Shown here: in pieces, positions 31,428-33,863 of the stretch | How the letters are laid out: the number at the start of each line of letters is the position of its first letter | Numbering within the stretch: position 1 is the stretch's first letter | Source: Halomonas elongata | GTDB taxonomy: Bacteria > Pseudomonadota > Gammaproteobacteria > Pseudomonadales > Halomonadaceae | Length of the DNA stretch: 33,863 bases | Assembly (NCBI RefSeq): GCF_029081005.1 | Contig: NZ_JAJQTQ010000037.1 | Span: 1-33,863 of the forward strand | Direction: 5' to 3' | Position numbers and translations under genes: made by a program | Notes under the pieces: model-generated | The model's database searches: none | Seen by the model: only the letters and a program-made list of their open reading frames with translations | What the model was told of the DNA's origin: nothing

Positions 31428-33782
31428 ATGGACGCACAAGCCAAGATCATTGATCGTCTCGCCGAGGAACTCGGCGTTCGCGCGCCCCAGGTGGCGGCCA
31501 CCGTGGAGCTGCTCGATGGCGGTGCCACCGTTCCCTTCGTCGCTCGCTATCGTAAGGAAGCGACCGGGGGGCTGGACGACACCCAACTACGACAGCTCGA
31601 AGAACGCCTGGGCTATCTGCGCGAACTGGAAGAGCGCCGCGAGACGGTGCTGGCCAGCATCGACGAGCAAGGCAAGCTGACCGAGGCACTGGCCGCGAGC
31701 ATCCGCGCTGCCGATACCAAGCAGCGTCTGGAAGACCTCTACCTGCCGTATCGCAAGAAGCGTCGCACCAAGGCACAGATCGCCCGTGAGGCCGGCCTGG
31801 AGCCCCTGGCGGAGTCGCTGCTCGCCGACCCGACCCTGTCCCCCGAAGAGCAGGCCGCCGGCTATCTGCGTGCAGCGGACGGCGATATCCCGGCCATCGA
31901 GGATGCCAAGTCGGCACTGGACGGTGCCAAGCAGATCCTCATGGAGCGTTTCGCCGAGGATCCCGAACTGGTGGGCCAACTGCGCGAGCGGCTGTGGAGC
32001 GAAGGCATGCTCAGTGCTCGGCTGATCGACGGCAAGGAGCGCGAAGGCGCCAAGTTCTCCGATTACTTCGAACATGACGAGGCCATCGCCAAGGTGCCCT
32101 CGCACCGAGCCCTGGCCATGTTCCGTGGTCGCAACGAGGGCGTGCTGTCGCTGGTCATCCGCCTGCCGGGCGAGGAAGAGGCCGCCGTGCATCCGGCTCA
32201 GGTGGCCATCGCCAGGCACTTCGAGATTCGTGATCAAGGGCGTGCCGCCGACCGCTGGCTCGCCGAAGTGGTGCGCTGGACTTGGCGGGTCAAGCTCTAT
32301 ACCCACCTCGAGACCGAATTGATGGGACGCCTGCGCGAACGCGCCGAAGCCGAGGCCATCGGTGTCTTTGCCGCCAACCTCAAGGATCTGCTGCTGGCGG
32401 CGCCGGCCGGTGCCAAGGCGACGCTGGCCATCGACCCGGGCCTGCGCACCGGCTGCAAGGTGGCCGTGGTCAGTGCCACCGGTCAGTTCCTGGGCCAGTC
32501 GACCATCTTCCCTCATGCGCCACGCCATCAGTGGAACGAGTCTCTGGCCGAACTGGCCCGGCTGGTGGACGCTCACGATGTGGCCCTGATCGCCGTGGGC
32601 AATGGTACTGCCAGCCGCGAGACCGACAAGCTGGCGGGCGAACTGGTCAAGGCCATGGCCGGGACGCGTCGGCTCTCCAAGGTGATGGTCAGCGAGGCCG
32701 GCGCCTCGGTCTATTCGGCGTCGGAATACGCTTCCCGCGAACTGCCGGATCTCGATGTGACCGTTCGCGGCGCCGTGTCGATCGCGCGCCGCCTGCAGGA
32801 TCCGCTGGCCGAACTGGTCAAGATCGAGCCCAAGTCCATCGGTGTCGGCCAGTACCAGCATGATGTCTCCCAGGTGCAGCTCTCGCGCAGCCTGGAGACC
32901 GTGATCGAGGACTGCGTCAACGCCGTGGGGGTGGACCTCAATACCGCTTCCTCGGCCCTGCTGTCGCGGGTAGCCGGTCTCAACGCCGGGCTGGCCGAGA
33001 ACATCGTGTCCCGCCGCGACGCCGAAGGCGCCTTCCGCTCGCGTCGCCAGTTGCTGGACGTCAGCCGCCTCGGCCCCAAGACCTTCGAGCAGTGCGCCGG
33101 CTTCCTGCGGATCATGGATAGCGACAACCCACTGGACGCCAGTGCGGTTCACCCCGAGGCCTATCCACTGGTCGAGCGTATCGCCAGTCGCAGTGGCCGC
33201 GAACTGGCCGGCTTGATCGGCGACAGTTCGACCCTCAAGTCGCTCAAGGCTTCCGACTTCGCCGACGAGCGCTTCGGCGTGCCCACCGTCAGCGATATCT
33301 TCAAGGAGCTGGACAAGCCCGGCCGAGATCCGCGTCCCGAATTCCGTGCCGCCGAGTTCCGCGAGGGGGTGGAAACCCTCAAGGATCTGGAGCCCGGCAT
33401 GGTGCTGGAAGGCAGCGTGACCAACGTCACTCACTTCGGCGCCTTCGTCGATATCGGCGTCCACCAGGATGGCCTGGTGCATATCTCGGCATTGTCCACC
33501 AAGTTCGTCGAGGATCCCCGCTCGGTCGTCAAGGCCGGTGATATCGTCAAGGTCAAGGTCATGAGCGTGGACCTTGAACGCTCGCGTATCGGCCTGACCA
33601 TGCGTCTCGACGACCAGCCGGGCGAGGCCGAGGACGACAGGCCGCGCAAGGGGGGCGAGTCCCGAGGGCGTGGCAAGCCTCCTCGCAAGGGAGGGGGCAA
33701 GTCGAAAGGGCAAGGTGCTCAGGGCGAAGAGCAGCTCGGTAGCCTGGGGGCGGCATTGCTCAAGGCCAAGCACGATAGCTAG
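31428..33782 (+). CDS. tex: Tex/YhgF transcription accessory protein
   Basis: A 784-residue RNA-binding protein of the Tex family, related to eukaryotic Spt6, which acts with RNA polymerase and RNA in the cytoplasm. Domains in order: N-terminal helical region (VPFVARYRKEATGGLDD, about 36-52; LEDLYLPYRKKRRTKA, about 100-115), a YqgF/RNase H-like domain starting near residue 330 (AIDPGLRTGCKVAVV), helix-hairpin-helix segments (VDLNTASSALLSRVAGLNAG; LGPKTFEQCAGFLRI) and an S1 domain at about 658-725 (GSVTNVTHFGAFVDIGVHQD, GLVHIS). The C-terminal tail is rich in Gly, Lys and Arg. AAGGA at 31419-31423 precedes the ATG at a short distance of four bases. The gene is bracketed by two GAGCTAC arrays. 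Confidence 0.95.
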   Translation: MDAQAKIIDRLAEELGVRAPQVAATVELLDGGATVPFVARYRKEATGGLDDTQLRQLEERLGYLRELEERRETVLASIDEQGKLTEALAASIRAADTKQRLEDLYLPYRKKRRTKAQIAREAGLEPLAESLLADPTLSPEEQAAGYLRAADGDIPAIEDAKSALDGAKQILMERFAEDPELVGQLRERLWSEGMLSARLIDGKEREGAKFSDYFEHDEAIAKVPSHRALAMFRGRNEGVLSLVIRLPGEEEAAVHPAQVAIARHFEIRDQGRAADRWLAEVVRWTWRVKLYTHLETELMGRLRERAEAEAIGVFAANLKDLLLAAPAGAKATLAIDPGLRTGCKVAVVSATGQFLGQSTIFPHAPRHQWNESLAELARLVDAHDVALIAVGNGTASRETDKLAGELVKAMAGTRRLSKVMVSEAGASVYSASEYASRELPDLDVTVRGAVSIARRLQDPLAELVKIEPKSIGVGQYQHDVSQVQLSRSLETVIEDCVNAVGVDLNTASSALLSRVAGLNAGLAENIVSRRDAEGAFRSRRQLLDVSRLGPKTFEQCAGFLRIMDSDNPLDASAVHPEAYPLVERIASRSGRELAGLIGDSSTLKSLKASDFADERFGVPTVSDIFKELDKPGRDPRPEFRAAEFREGVETLKDLEPGMVLEGSVTNVTHFGAFVDIGVHQDGLVHISALSTKFVEDPRSVVKAGDIVKVKVMSVDLERSRIGLTMRLDDQPGEAEDDRPRKGGESRGRGKPPRKGGGKSKGQGAQGEEQLGSLGAALLKAKHDS

Positions 33783-33788
33783 TATGCC

Positions 33789-33863
33789 GAGCTACGAGCT
33801 ACGAGCTACGAGCTACGAGCTACGAGCTACGAGCTACGAGCTACGAGCTACGAGCTACGAGCT
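33789..33863. repeat. GAGCTAC heptamer tandem array behind tex, running off the window
   Basis: Ten perfect GAGCTAC units and a partial unit fill 33789-33863, beginning six bases after the tex stop codon and reaching the window end, so the true length is unknown. Unit and orientation are identical to the array behind nadA. Confidence 0.97.

Noticed and set aside
31587..33773. Long open frames antisense to tex, and similar ones opposite radD (22860-24968), nadA (29814-31109) and the GcvT-like gene (13866-15338, plus)
   Set aside because: All lie over well-identified genes, lack ribosome sites and give translations without family motifs.

Overview
The window looks like a chromosomal segment of a high-GC gammaproteobacterium, most likely a moderately halophilic member of the Halomonadaceae (Halomonas or a close relative). 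This is inferred from the acidic, Asp/Glu-rich proteins, the gammaproteobacterial gene set (large single-chain PurL, MltF, RadD, TadA, TesB, IbpA, scpA-scpB-rluB) and the strong resemblance of the housekeeping proteins to their E. coli counterparts. No species call is possible from the sequence alone.

Layout. Positions 1-9843 are the 3' part (3,280 codons) of a giant repeat-built surface/secreted adhesin that starts upstream of the window. A nitronate monooxygenase follows (9964-11019), then a gene-poor stretch and a small acidic hypothetical protein (11513-11857). Convergent to that is a small heat-shock protein (11930-12415, minus) whose leader carries a sigma32-like promoter and a ROSE-like RNA thermometer candidate. 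From 12.5 to 13.9 kb comes a decay zone: a broken IS5-type transposase N-terminus, a VTT/DedA-type membrane protein, a frameshifted scrap of a U32-peptidase (YegQ/TrhP-like) gene, and tRNA-Thr(CGT) with its terminator. Next are a GcvT/DmdA-like folate-dependent enzyme and acyl-CoA thioesterase II (both minus), tadA (plus), mltF (minus), and the divergent purL (18582-22502). A small zinc-ribbon protein (minus) is divergent from the helicase radD. An exported alpha/beta-hydrolase follows with a good intrinsic terminator.

The last third is a plus-strand housekeeping block: the overlapping operon scpA-scpB-rluB (chromosome condensation partners of SMC, plus a 23S rRNA pseudouridine synthase), two identical tRNA-Lys(TTT) genes between a near-consensus sigma70 promoter and a strong terminator, nadA (NAD synthesis) and tex.

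The most unexplained signal is a perfect heptanucleotide tandem repeat (GAGCTAC) that occurs twice, directly behind the nadA stop codon and directly behind the tex stop codon, so that tex is bracketed by two identical-unit arrays. The first array runs on into degenerate units that keep the 7-base period. Other items worth checking are the two gene relics, the thermometer-like ibpA leader, the near-identical modules of the adhesin, and the DmdA-like enzyme. I did not find a convincing new multi-gene system such as a defence island, CRISPR array or biosynthetic cluster.
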